DNA from: Arthrobacter sp. ISL-28
GTDB taxonomy: Bacteria > Actinomycetota > Actinomycetes > Actinomycetales > Micrococcaceae
Assembly (NCBI RefSeq): GCF_018613875.1
Contig: NZ_JAGGPJ010000014.1
Coordinates: 113,685 to 177,684, forward strand
Length of the DNA stretch: 64,000 nt
Direction: 5' to 3'
The translations under genes and the position numbers were made by a program. Position 1 is the first letter of the stretch. Each line of letters begins with the position of its first letter. The notes beneath the pieces were generated by a model. That model was not told the origin of the DNA, ran no database searches, and worked only from the letters and a program-made list of their open reading frames with translations. Below, in pieces: positions 58,296 to 64,000 of the stretch.

Positions 58296-59552
58296 TCACC
58301 TGGCGGCAGTCTGCGGTTGAAGGATCAGCCCTTCCAGCGTAGCCGCGAGCGCGACGGCTCCGGCCTCGGCGTCGTCGTTCTCGACATGTTCTTCCGGTGA
58401 GTGGGAAATTCCGCTGGGGTTCCGGACAAAGAGCATCGCCGTAGGTAGGACCTCCGACAGGACGCCGGCGTCATGGCCGGCGCCCGTATCCAGCACGGGT
58501 GCGTCCGGAAGGAGCAGCTGGAGCCGGTCCTTGAGCGGACGGTCGAAGTGGACGGTTCTGCTGACGGACTCCTCGCGCAGTTCGACCGAACAGCCTTCTT
58601 CTGCAGCCACGATCCGGGAGCGGCCGAGGATGTCTTCAACCACGGCTGCGGTGACGGCGTCCTCGGGATGCCTGACGTCGAGCCAGAGGTCGACGCGGGA
58701 CGCGATGACGTTTGTCCCGCCGGGAACGGGTTGGATCCGTCCGACGGTTGCCCTTGCCTGTGGATGGTTTGTGGCGCTTTCGCGAATGCCGACAATGATC
58801 CTTGCGGCAGCGACCATGGGGTCTTTGCGGTCCTCCATCAGGGTTGTTCCGGCGTGGTTTCCCTGCCCGTGGACGGAGAGCTTCCACCGCCCATGGCCGA
58901 GGATTGAGGATCCGATGGCCACTGGCCTGTCCAGGTCGATCAGGCCGCGGCCCTGTTCGACGTGTAGTTCGATGAACGCACCGATTTTTGACAGCCTTTC
59001 GGTGTCCTTGCCGATGAACCGGGGGTCCAGCCCATTATCGGCAGCCGCTTCGGCAAAGGTGATCCCGTCCTGGTCCCGGAGGTTGCGTGCCTTGTCCGCG
59101 TCAATGGCGCCGGTCATCAACCGCGACCCGAGGCATGCGACCCCAAAACGGGAGCCTTCCTCTTCGGGAAAAACCGCAATGGCGACTGCCCGGGGCGGCG
59201 CGCCGACCCTGTTTCGGAGAATGTCCAGCGCCACCAGTGCCGACGCTATGCCCAGCGGCCCATCGTATGGCCCGCCGCCCGGCACCGAGTCCAGATGGCT
59301 GCCTGTGACCAGGGCGCCGTCGCGGTTCCCGGAGGCAATGTCCCACCATGCCCAGATCACACCGTTACGGTCGTGCTCGATCGCGAGCCCGCGGTTTGTC
59401 GCCTGCTCGATAAACCAGGAACGCAGATCCAGTTCAGCAGCGGAAAAAACGGGCCTGGTGTAGCCGCCCCGCTGGGGATCCATTCCGGTTGAGGAGATCT
59501 GATCCAGGAGTCCGGCCACTGATGCTGTATGGAGAGGGAAGTCGACGTTCAC
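58296..59552 (-). CDS. Allantoate amidohydrolase / N-carbamoyl-amino acid hydrolase family (M20)
   Basis: 418-residue binuclear-metal amidohydrolase of the AllC/HyuC group. Seen are VTGSHLDSVPGGGPYDGPLG, AVFPEEEGSRFG, FIELHVEQGRGLIDL, VHGQGNHAGTTLMEDRKDP and the C-terminal DTGAGHDAGVLSEVLPTAMLF, all with metal or substrate residues in place. The group covers allantoate, N-carbamoyl-amino acid and ureidoglycine hydrolases. It is downstream of the sarcosine oxidase gene in one unit, so N-carbamoylsarcosine (from creatinine) is an attractive substrate, as is allantoate from the urate pathway; sequence alone does not decide. Confidence 0.87.
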   Translation of the reverse strand: MNVDFPLHTASVAGLLDQISSTGMDPQRGGYTRPVFSAAELDLRSWFIEQATNRGLAIEHDRNGVIWAWWDIASGNRDGALVTGSHLDSVPGGGPYDGPLGIASALVALDILRNRVGAPPRAVAIAVFPEEEGSRFGVACLGSRLMTGAIDADKARNLRDQDGITFAEAAADNGLDPRFIGKDTERLSKIGAFIELHVEQGRGLIDLDRPVAIGSSILGHGRWKLSVHGQGNHAGTTLMEDRKDPMVAAARIIVGIRESATNHPQARATVGRIQPVPGGTNVIASRVDLWLDVRHPEDAVTAAVVEDILGRSRIVAAEEGCSVELREESVSRTVHFDRPLKDRLQLLLPDAPVLDTGAGHDAGVLSEVLPTAMLFVRNPSGISHSPEEHVENDDAEAGAVALAATLEGLILQPQTAAR

Positions 59553-59587
59553 TTGATGTTCCTTTGAAAGCTGGGCTGGGTCGGCAC

Positions 59588-60754
59588 TCAGTGTGCGGCT
59601 GACTGGGTACGGCTGCCTAGCCGGAATTCATCTGGCACCTTGCCCGCCCCGGTGGCGAGGTCCGCGGCGAACTGACCGATCAGCGGGGCGAACTTCGCTC
59701 CATGCCCGGAGCACGGCGACACCACAGTGATGTTCTCGGCCTTGTCGATGATGAAATCCTCGGTGGGCGTGTTCGTGAACAGGCACGTCGTCTCTGCGTA
59801 GGGTTCTGGCACGAGGCCAGGGAGATAGCGCTGCACGTAGTCGATGACACGCCGACGGTTTGCCGGATCGATGAGACCGTCCTGGGCGGACGCCGACGGC
59901 ATGATCTTTCCGCCGTTGTACTCAGCAACCTTCTGGCCACGCCACCCAGCGTCCCGGCCTCCCGGCAATCCGTAGGTTTGAATGCCTTCACGCTTATGGA
60001 TGAAGGTGGGCCAGGCTTGGGCCGATACCGGTGCCTGGTCCTCAGGTGCCTGGTCCTTGTACGGAAAGTGGTAGGCCTGCTCCTGCCTGACTTCGATGCG
60101 AGGAATCTGGGCCAGAAACGCCTCCGGCAGGGACAGGTTTCCCAGCAAGTCGGGGAGCCAACCGCCTGCACTGACAATGATGTTCTCTGCTTCCATGATC
60201 CGTCCGTCGGCTGAGTGCACGGTGTAACCCTTGCCGGAGGATCCTACGGAGGAAACCTCCCAGCCCGTCCTGAGCTGCGCGCCCTGGGTCACGGCGAGGT
60301 CCAGCATCGCCGTGACCGTTGTTTCGGCGTCGATGACTCCGGCTCCGGGATGCCACAGCACGTCGGTGTCGAACGCGATTTGAGGCCAACGTGAGCGGGC
60401 TTCCTCGGCAGACAGCAGCTCATGTTCAACATTGTTTGCCGCCAGAACCGAAGCCAGACGCTCCGCCTGACGCGTCGAACCGTAATCCACCGCACCAGTC
60501 GGGCTTATAAACTGCTTCCCGTTCAGACGCGCCAGCTCATCCCAACCGGCTTTCGACTGGACGACCAGACGTGTGTAGAAATCGTCCGGGTACGCGTAGC
60601 GGAAGATACGTGCGGAACCATGCGAGCTGCCGGCGTGATTTGCCGGTGTAGACCGCTCCAGAATGGTCACTTCGTGTCCCTGGGAGGCCAGTTGCCATGC
60701 CGTGGCCGCCCCGGCCAGACCAGCACCGACGACGATGTATTTGGAGGCTGTCAT
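59588..60754 (-). CDS. Monomeric sarcosine oxidase / N-methyl amino acid oxidase
   Basis: 388-residue flavoprotein of the MSOX/MTOX family, oxidising sarcosine to glycine, formaldehyde and H2O2. The Rossmann FAD motif is IVVGAGLAGAATAWQL. GSSHGSARIFRYAYPDD carries the active-site region. The covalent-flavin cysteine is in VVSPCSGHGAKFAP, as in monomeric sarcosine oxidase. ATG 60754 starts MTASKYIVV. It is the first gene of a pair with the amidohydrolase and divergent from a LysR regulator. With creatinase in the same window it would complete creatine to glycine. Confidence 0.88.
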   Translation of the reverse strand: MTASKYIVVGAGLAGAATAWQLASQGHEVTILERSTPANHAGSSHGSARIFRYAYPDDFYTRLVVQSKAGWDELARLNGKQFISPTGAVDYGSTRQAERLASVLAANNVEHELLSAEEARSRWPQIAFDTDVLWHPGAGVIDAETTVTAMLDLAVTQGAQLRTGWEVSSVGSSGKGYTVHSADGRIMEAENIIVSAGGWLPDLLGNLSLPEAFLAQIPRIEVRQEQAYHFPYKDQAPEDQAPVSAQAWPTFIHKREGIQTYGLPGGRDAGWRGQKVAEYNGGKIMPSASAQDGLIDPANRRRVIDYVQRYLPGLVPEPYAETTCLFTNTPTEDFIIDKAENITVVSPCSGHGAKFAPLIGQFAADLATGAGKVPDEFRLGSRTQSAAH

Positions 60755-60914
60755 GTGGACGACTTTCTGCTCTGCGGACTGCGGGACCTGCCGGTCACTC
60801 TGGAGTTGGGGATCCATCCAAGGGGAGCGGCCTCTTCCAGTAAGCCCCTGCACACACCCGTGCGTCCAATATCTTTTGACTGCCCACTATTAGCGGATCG
60901 GCAATAATGGAGCC

Positions 60915-61799
60915 ATGGAACTGCGGCAGCTACGGTATTTTCTTGCGGTGGCGGAAGAACTTCACTTCGGCAGGGCCGCCGAGAAGCTGCACATGTCCCA
61001 GCCGCCCCTGACTGTTCAGATCCGTCGTCTGGAGAAGGAGTTGGGCTCCGAACTGTTCGACAGGTCAACGCGCAGGGTGTCGCTGACTCCCATGGGGGAG
61101 TCGTTTCAAAAGCGGGTCAAGGCTGTGCTGGACGACCTGGAGGACGCTGTTGCCGAGATCAACGACGTCGGGAGCGGCCGGCGCGGCCGTCTCCGGGTCG
61201 GCTTTGTCAGTTCGGCGAGCTACACGGTAATTCCTGAGGCAGTGCGGCGGTTCCGGGAACTTCAGCCGAGGGTGGATCTCGTGTTGCGCCCGCTGACCAG
61301 CGGCGAACAGGCTGAGGAGCTTTTTGAGGGCGGGCTGGATCTGGGGCTCATCCGGGACCCTGAACCGGCGCCGGGGCTGAGACTGGAGCCACTCCTTACC
61401 GAGGCGCTTGTGGCCGTTATTCCGGAGAGGCACCCGCTCGCGTCGCATCATGAAGTCGTCCCCGATGAACTGGCCCAAGAAGGCATGATCCTTTTTCCAT
61501 ACCGGCTGATGCCTGGATTTGTTGCCCAGGTCCTGAGGATCTTCACGCCGGGCCGGATCCCCCATGTGGTTCAACAAGCGATTCACCAGGAGACGGTGGT
61601 CGGACTCGTGGCGGCAGGCCTGGGTATTTCCATACTGCCGGAGTCGATATCCCGGTTCCAGACGACCGGCGTCGTCATCCGCCCGATAACGACCAGCCCA
61701 AAGACTTCACTGCTCATTGCGCAGGCAGGGCGTCCGGCCCCGGCCGCCGCTGAATTCGTGGCCTGCCTTCATGATGCAGTCGTTGCTGCGGCCACCTGA
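60915..61799 (+). CDS. LysR-family transcriptional regulator
   Basis: 294-residue regulator. The N-terminal winged HTH is MELRQLRYFLAVAEELHFGR, continuing as AAEKLHMSQPPLTVQIRRLE. The inducer-binding domain starts near residue 90 (GRLRVGFVSSASYTVIPEAV). It is divergent from the sarcosine oxidase/amidohydrolase pair with a 160-base gap, the classical arrangement for a LysR activator of that pair, probably with the substrate or a breakdown product as inducer. Confidence 0.9.
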   Translation: MELRQLRYFLAVAEELHFGRAAEKLHMSQPPLTVQIRRLEKELGSELFDRSTRRVSLTPMGESFQKRVKAVLDDLEDAVAEINDVGSGRRGRLRVGFVSSASYTVIPEAVRRFRELQPRVDLVLRPLTSGEQAEELFEGGLDLGLIRDPEPAPGLRLEPLLTEALVAVIPERHPLASHHEVVPDELAQEGMILFPYRLMPGFVAQVLRIFTPGRIPHVVQQAIHQETVVGLVAAGLGISILPESISRFQTTGVVIRPITTSPKTSLLIAQAGRPAPAAAEFVACLHDAVVAAAT

Positions 61800-62014
61800 G
61801 CCGGCGGTATTCGCGGGGACCTAGCTAACCCAATCAGGCCGAACGTGTCGCGAAGGCAAATCAGTGCCTCGCTCCCGCCGGACGGTCCAGGCGTGTGCGG
61901 GATGGGCCAGAGCCATATCCCTTCCGGTGAATCTCCCGTTTCCCCCGTCGGCAACAGCTAGATCCCCGGAAACGGTCCCCCAGGGGCCGGCGGAACCGGC
62001 TCGCTGGGTAGTGG

Positions 62015-62048
62015 GAAGGCAGGGCGACCTTTCAGTCGCCCTGCCTTC
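62015..62048. terminator. Perfect 14-bp hairpin, orphan terminator
   Basis: GAAGGCAGGGCGAC (62015-62028) and GTCGCCCTGCCTTC (62035-62048) pair without mismatch around CTTTCA, with TT following on the plus strand. It is about 215 bases beyond the LysR stop and 130 bases past the end of the UspA fragment read leftward, so it could end either transcript or a lost gene. Confidence 0.75.
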
Positions 62049-62179
62049 TTCTGCGTGCGGACCCGCGCCCCGCGCCCGTCCTTCGGGCTACCTGTTGCGA
62101 TGGAGTGCAGGGATAGGGCCCGACGCATGCCGGGAGTGGGCCCGGCGGTCCATGGTGGGTTGCTGGCTGCCCGCGATGT

Positions 62180-62283
62180 TCAGAGCTTGTCCGCCCGGAC
62201 GGCAAGCACGGGGCAGGTAGCGTCCAGGAGGATTCGTTGGACTGTGCTTCCGAGGATGAGTTTGCCGACCATGGAGCGTGGCC
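62180..62283 (-). pseudogene. Universal stress protein (UspA) C-terminal fragment
   Basis: The minus strand ends SMVGKLILGSTVQRILLDA followed by TCPVLAVRADKL and a TGA at 62180-62182. This is the final helix-strand of a UspA domain (G-S-x-x-x-R-I-L ... C-P-V-L-x-V-R). Upstream sequence in this frame does not continue the ATP-binding fold, so only about the last 34 codons survive. Confidence 0.72.
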
Positions 62284-62419
62284 GACTTCAGGTGAACCGT
62301 TGCGCTTAACGGCTGCGACAACCTCACCCTGCTGAGAACTACTGTAGGAAGAGACTTTGTCCACGAATTGCAGCGGCGCGTGCCCGATGGCGAGGAAATC
62401 CGGTTGAGGAAGGGATGCT

Positions 62420-63622
62420 TTGAGCAGAAGGCAAGGATCGTCCCGCAGATGGTTGTGGATGCTGATCTCATCTGCGGTCCTATGCCAAATAGCCCTCAAC
62501 CTGGCGCGGCCTCTGATCTCCTACAAAGTTCTGGCCCTCGGCGGAGACGCCGTAGTAGTCGGCCTGGCGTCGGCCGCCTATGCCCTGCTTCCCGTGGTGA
62601 TCGCGTTGTGGCTTGGGAGAGTGACGGACCGGCGCTCATCATTGAGAGGCATCATCGTCGCCGGAACAGTTCTGCTTGCGGCCGGACCGTTCCTGTTGTC
62701 GGCGGCCCCATCCCTGCTCTTAATTGGTATAGCCAGTGCGGTCCTGGGCCTTGGCCACCTGTGCTTCACCATCGCAGGGCAGGCAGCTATTGCCAGGTTT
62801 CTCCCGTTCAACGAAATGGACGCTGCCTTTGGCTGGTTCACCGCCGCATTCGCTGTGGGTCAACTCGCGGGGCCACTCCTGGCGGGTCTGTTTATGGGGG
62901 CAGCGCAGGATGTGCCCGCCGCGGCCCGGCTCGCGGACGCCAACACGGCGCTCATGCTCGCAACTGCAATCTCCGTCCTGGCCGTTCCCGCCGCCTTGGG
63001 GGCGTCAGTCAAGCAGCCAAAGAAAGAACCCACAGCAGAGCCAAATTCCCGCAATTCGCCCCCGGCCTCCGTCGCTTCCCTCCTCGGCACTCCAACAGTC
63101 AAAACCAACATGGCGGCAAGCCTCGCCCTGCTCGCAACGACCGACATCCTCGTCGCGTTCCTCCCACTGCTCGGTGAGGAAAGAGGAGTCGCACCCGTGA
63201 TGGTCGGCGTCCTTCTGGCCATCCGGGCCGGAGCCTCCATTTCATCCCGCCTGCTCCTGCCGGTCCTGCTCTCTCACTGGAGCAGACCGGGGCTTGTCAC
63301 GGCGAGCCTTGCCGGGGCGGCCATCCCATTGGCTTTCCTGCCGTGGCTTTTTGAGGTCCCCATCCTGGCCGGCGTCCTGCTCGCCATCGCGGGGTTCTTC
63401 CTGGGGCTGGGACAACCCATCACCATGACATTGATCAGCCGGGCTGTTCCAGCAGCCTCCCGCGGTGCCGCGCTGGCGCTCCGACTTCTCGGCAACAGAC
63501 TCGGCCAAGTCACACTGCCCCTGGCGGCCGGATTACTGGCGGCTCCGACGGGTCCTGGCGGTTCCCTCTGGATGTCCTCCGCCGTACTGATTGCCGCCTG
63601 CATCAAGCGGCCCCGCAAATAG
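62420..63622 (+). CDS. MFS transporter
   Basis: 400-residue major facilitator. Helix 1 is WLWMLISSAVLCQIALNLA, the loop after helix 2 has LGRVTDRRSSLRG, and eleven helices are clear. TTG 62420 is supported by GGAAGGG eight bases upstream. The last helix (LWMSSAVLIAACI) is short and is followed after five residues by the stop codon. The tandem repeat region begins right after, so the C-terminus may have been trimmed when the repeat arrived. Substrate unknown. Confidence 0.8.
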   Translation: MSRRQGSSRRWLWMLISSAVLCQIALNLARPLISYKVLALGGDAVVVGLASAAYALLPVVIALWLGRVTDRRSSLRGIIVAGTVLLAAGPFLLSAAPSLLLIGIASAVLGLGHLCFTIAGQAAIARFLPFNEMDAAFGWFTAAFAVGQLAGPLLAGLFMGAAQDVPAAARLADANTALMLATAISVLAVPAALGASVKQPKKEPTAEPNSRNSPPASVASLLGTPTVKTNMAASLALLATTDILVAFLPLLGEERGVAPVMVGVLLAIRAGASISSRLLLPVLLSHWSRPGLVTASLAGAAIPLAFLPWLFEVPILAGVLLAIAGFFLGLGQPITMTLISRAVPAASRGAALALRLLGNRLGQVTLPLAAGLLAAPTGPGGSLWMSSAVLIAACIKRPRK

Positions 63623-63640
63623 AAGAGCTCTCGCAGTCGA

Positions 63641-63800
63641 TGACTGGTCCCCACCGGCCCCCTCGCCTTGCAAGCTCGGCCAGGGAACCCTGCCGGTGTG
63701 GGCCCTGTGCTCGCCTCGCCTTGCAAGCTCGGCCAGGGAACCCTGCCGGTGTGGGCCCTGTGCCCTTGTCGGTGCTGATAAGGGCAGTTACGGAGCAGTC
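63641..63800. repeat. Family B intergenic repeat, inverted, with two tandem GC blocks
   Basis: Two identical 49-base units (63662-63710 and 63715-63763, period 53), each containing GGCCAGGGAACCCTGCC. The segment 63650-63706 is the reverse complement of the block at 38417-38473 with three differences. TAAGGGCAGTTACGGAGCA at 63779-63797 is the reverse complement of the family B arm found at 38378-38396 (one difference). It lies between the convergent MFS and galE stops. Confidence 0.85.
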
Positions 63801-63804
63801 GGTG

Positions 63805-64000
63805 CTAGGCGGTGTAGCCGTTGGGGTTGTTTTTTTGCCAGCGCCAGTGGTCCTCGCACATCTGGTCCAGGGTTTTGGTGGTGGACCAGGAGAGGTCGGC
63901 GAGGGCTGAGGTGGGGTCGGCCCAGAAGGCGGGGAGGTCCCCGGCGCGGCGGCCGGTGATTTCGTAGGGGATGGGGTTTCCGAGGGCTTTTTCGAAGGAT
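63805..64000 (-). CDS. galE: UDP-glucose 4-epimerase, C-terminal part (start outside window)
   Basis: The minus strand from the window edge reads SFEKALGNPIPYEITGRRAG, then DLPAFWADPTSALADLSWST and ends MCEDHWRWQKNNPNGYTA before a TAG at 63805-63807. This is the characteristic C-terminus of GalE, which interconverts UDP-glucose and UDP-galactose; the W-x-W-Q-x-N-N-P-N-G-Y ending is diagnostic. The NAD-binding N-terminal part lies beyond base 64000. Confidence 0.9.
   Translation of the reverse strand, partial: SFEKALGNPIPYEITGRRAGDLPAFWADPTSALADLSWSTTKTLDQMCEDHWRWQKNNPNGYTA

Larger units (their letters stand above)
61800..62419. other. Intergenic region with orphan terminator and UspA remnant
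   Basis: 620 bases with no intact gene. It includes a very strong hairpin at 62015-62048 and, on the minus strand, the last 30-odd codons of a universal stress protein. The rest holds short open frames without recognisable domains. This looks like a site of gene loss. Confidence 0.55.

Noticed and set aside
63650..63770. Possible CRISPR or minisatellite
   Set aside because: Only two identical units with no variable spacers, and the unit is found singly at 38.4 kb; it is part of an intergenic repeat.
1..64000. tRNA, rRNA, insertion sequences, prophage genes
   Set aside because: No T-loop-like signatures with matching acceptor stems, no transposase or integrase motifs, and no phage structural genes were recognised by reading.

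Overview
The window comes from a high-GC actinobacterium, most likely Micrococcaceae of the Arthrobacter / Pseudarthrobacter / Paenarthrobacter group. Supporting signs are strong G/C at third codon positions, a zinc alcohol dehydrogenase of the mycothiol-dependent formaldehyde type, DUF3073 and septum-formation family proteins, a HAIR (HspR) operator in front of clpB, a guanidine-III riboswitch, leaderless starts, and many GTG/TTG starts with ATGA/GTGA stop-start overlaps. No rRNA, tRNA, transposase, integrase or CRISPR array was recognised.

Layout. 0-10.8 kb: an APC permease (5' end outside the window), trmB, several MFS transporters, an M20 amidohydrolase with its transporter and a divergent Lrp-type regulator, and a SoxR/MerR remnant facing an MFS gene that still has an intact MerR-type operator. 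10.8-14.1 kb: a nitrite reductase operon (a coupled unknown small protein, nirB, nirD). 14.5-24.7 kb: a DEAD-box helicase, a metallo-hydrolase, an aldo/keto reductase, a paired SMR exporter under a guanidine-III riboswitch, a GAF-ANTAR regulator, ferritin, HutD, a stand-alone trpF, an MFS-YccF pair and a DUF4031-HD fusion. 24.9-29.1 kb: two glycosyltransferases, a GH16 lipoprotein and a phosphoesterase lipoprotein. 29.3-32.5 kb: a molybdate operon (HTH-Mop protein, modA, modB, modC). 32.5-42 kb: clpB, DUF3073, a VOC protein and purF-purM. 42-47.6 kb: urate breakdown (uraD, hiuH, an FAH-family hydrolase), an IclR regulator, creatinase and an MHS transporter. 48.1-52.7 kb: mycothiol-dependent formaldehyde dehydrogenase, a metallo-hydrolase and an FdhF/YdeP-type molybdoenzyme. 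52.8-58.1 kb: an accessory region with two ECF-like sigma factors (one fused to a zinc anti-sigma domain and a membrane anchor), small proteins and decayed genes. 58.3-61.8 kb: a carbamoyl-amino-acid/allantoate amidohydrolase, a monomeric sarcosine oxidase and a divergent LysR regulator. 61.8-64 kb: a UspA remnant, an MFS gene, a tandem intergenic repeat and the 3' end of galE.

How the genes fit together. Creatinase makes sarcosine plus urea. Sarcosine oxidase makes glycine, H2O2 and formaldehyde. The mycothiol-dependent dehydrogenase and metallo-hydrolase would turn formaldehyde into formate, and the FdhF-like molybdoenzyme is a candidate formate oxidase supplied by modABC. The urate genes and the amidohydrolase add other nitrogen sources, and nirBD supplies ammonium from nitrite. 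The window therefore looks rich in N-methyl, ureido and purine nitrogen use together with formaldehyde handling.

The most unusual sequence-level observations are two families of palindromic intergenic repeats. One is modular: the same outer hairpin occurs with zero, one or two copies of a GC-rich block at three gene ends. Others are the guanidine-III riboswitch, the membrane-tethered sigma/anti-sigma fusion, and the unknown small gene coupled to nirB.
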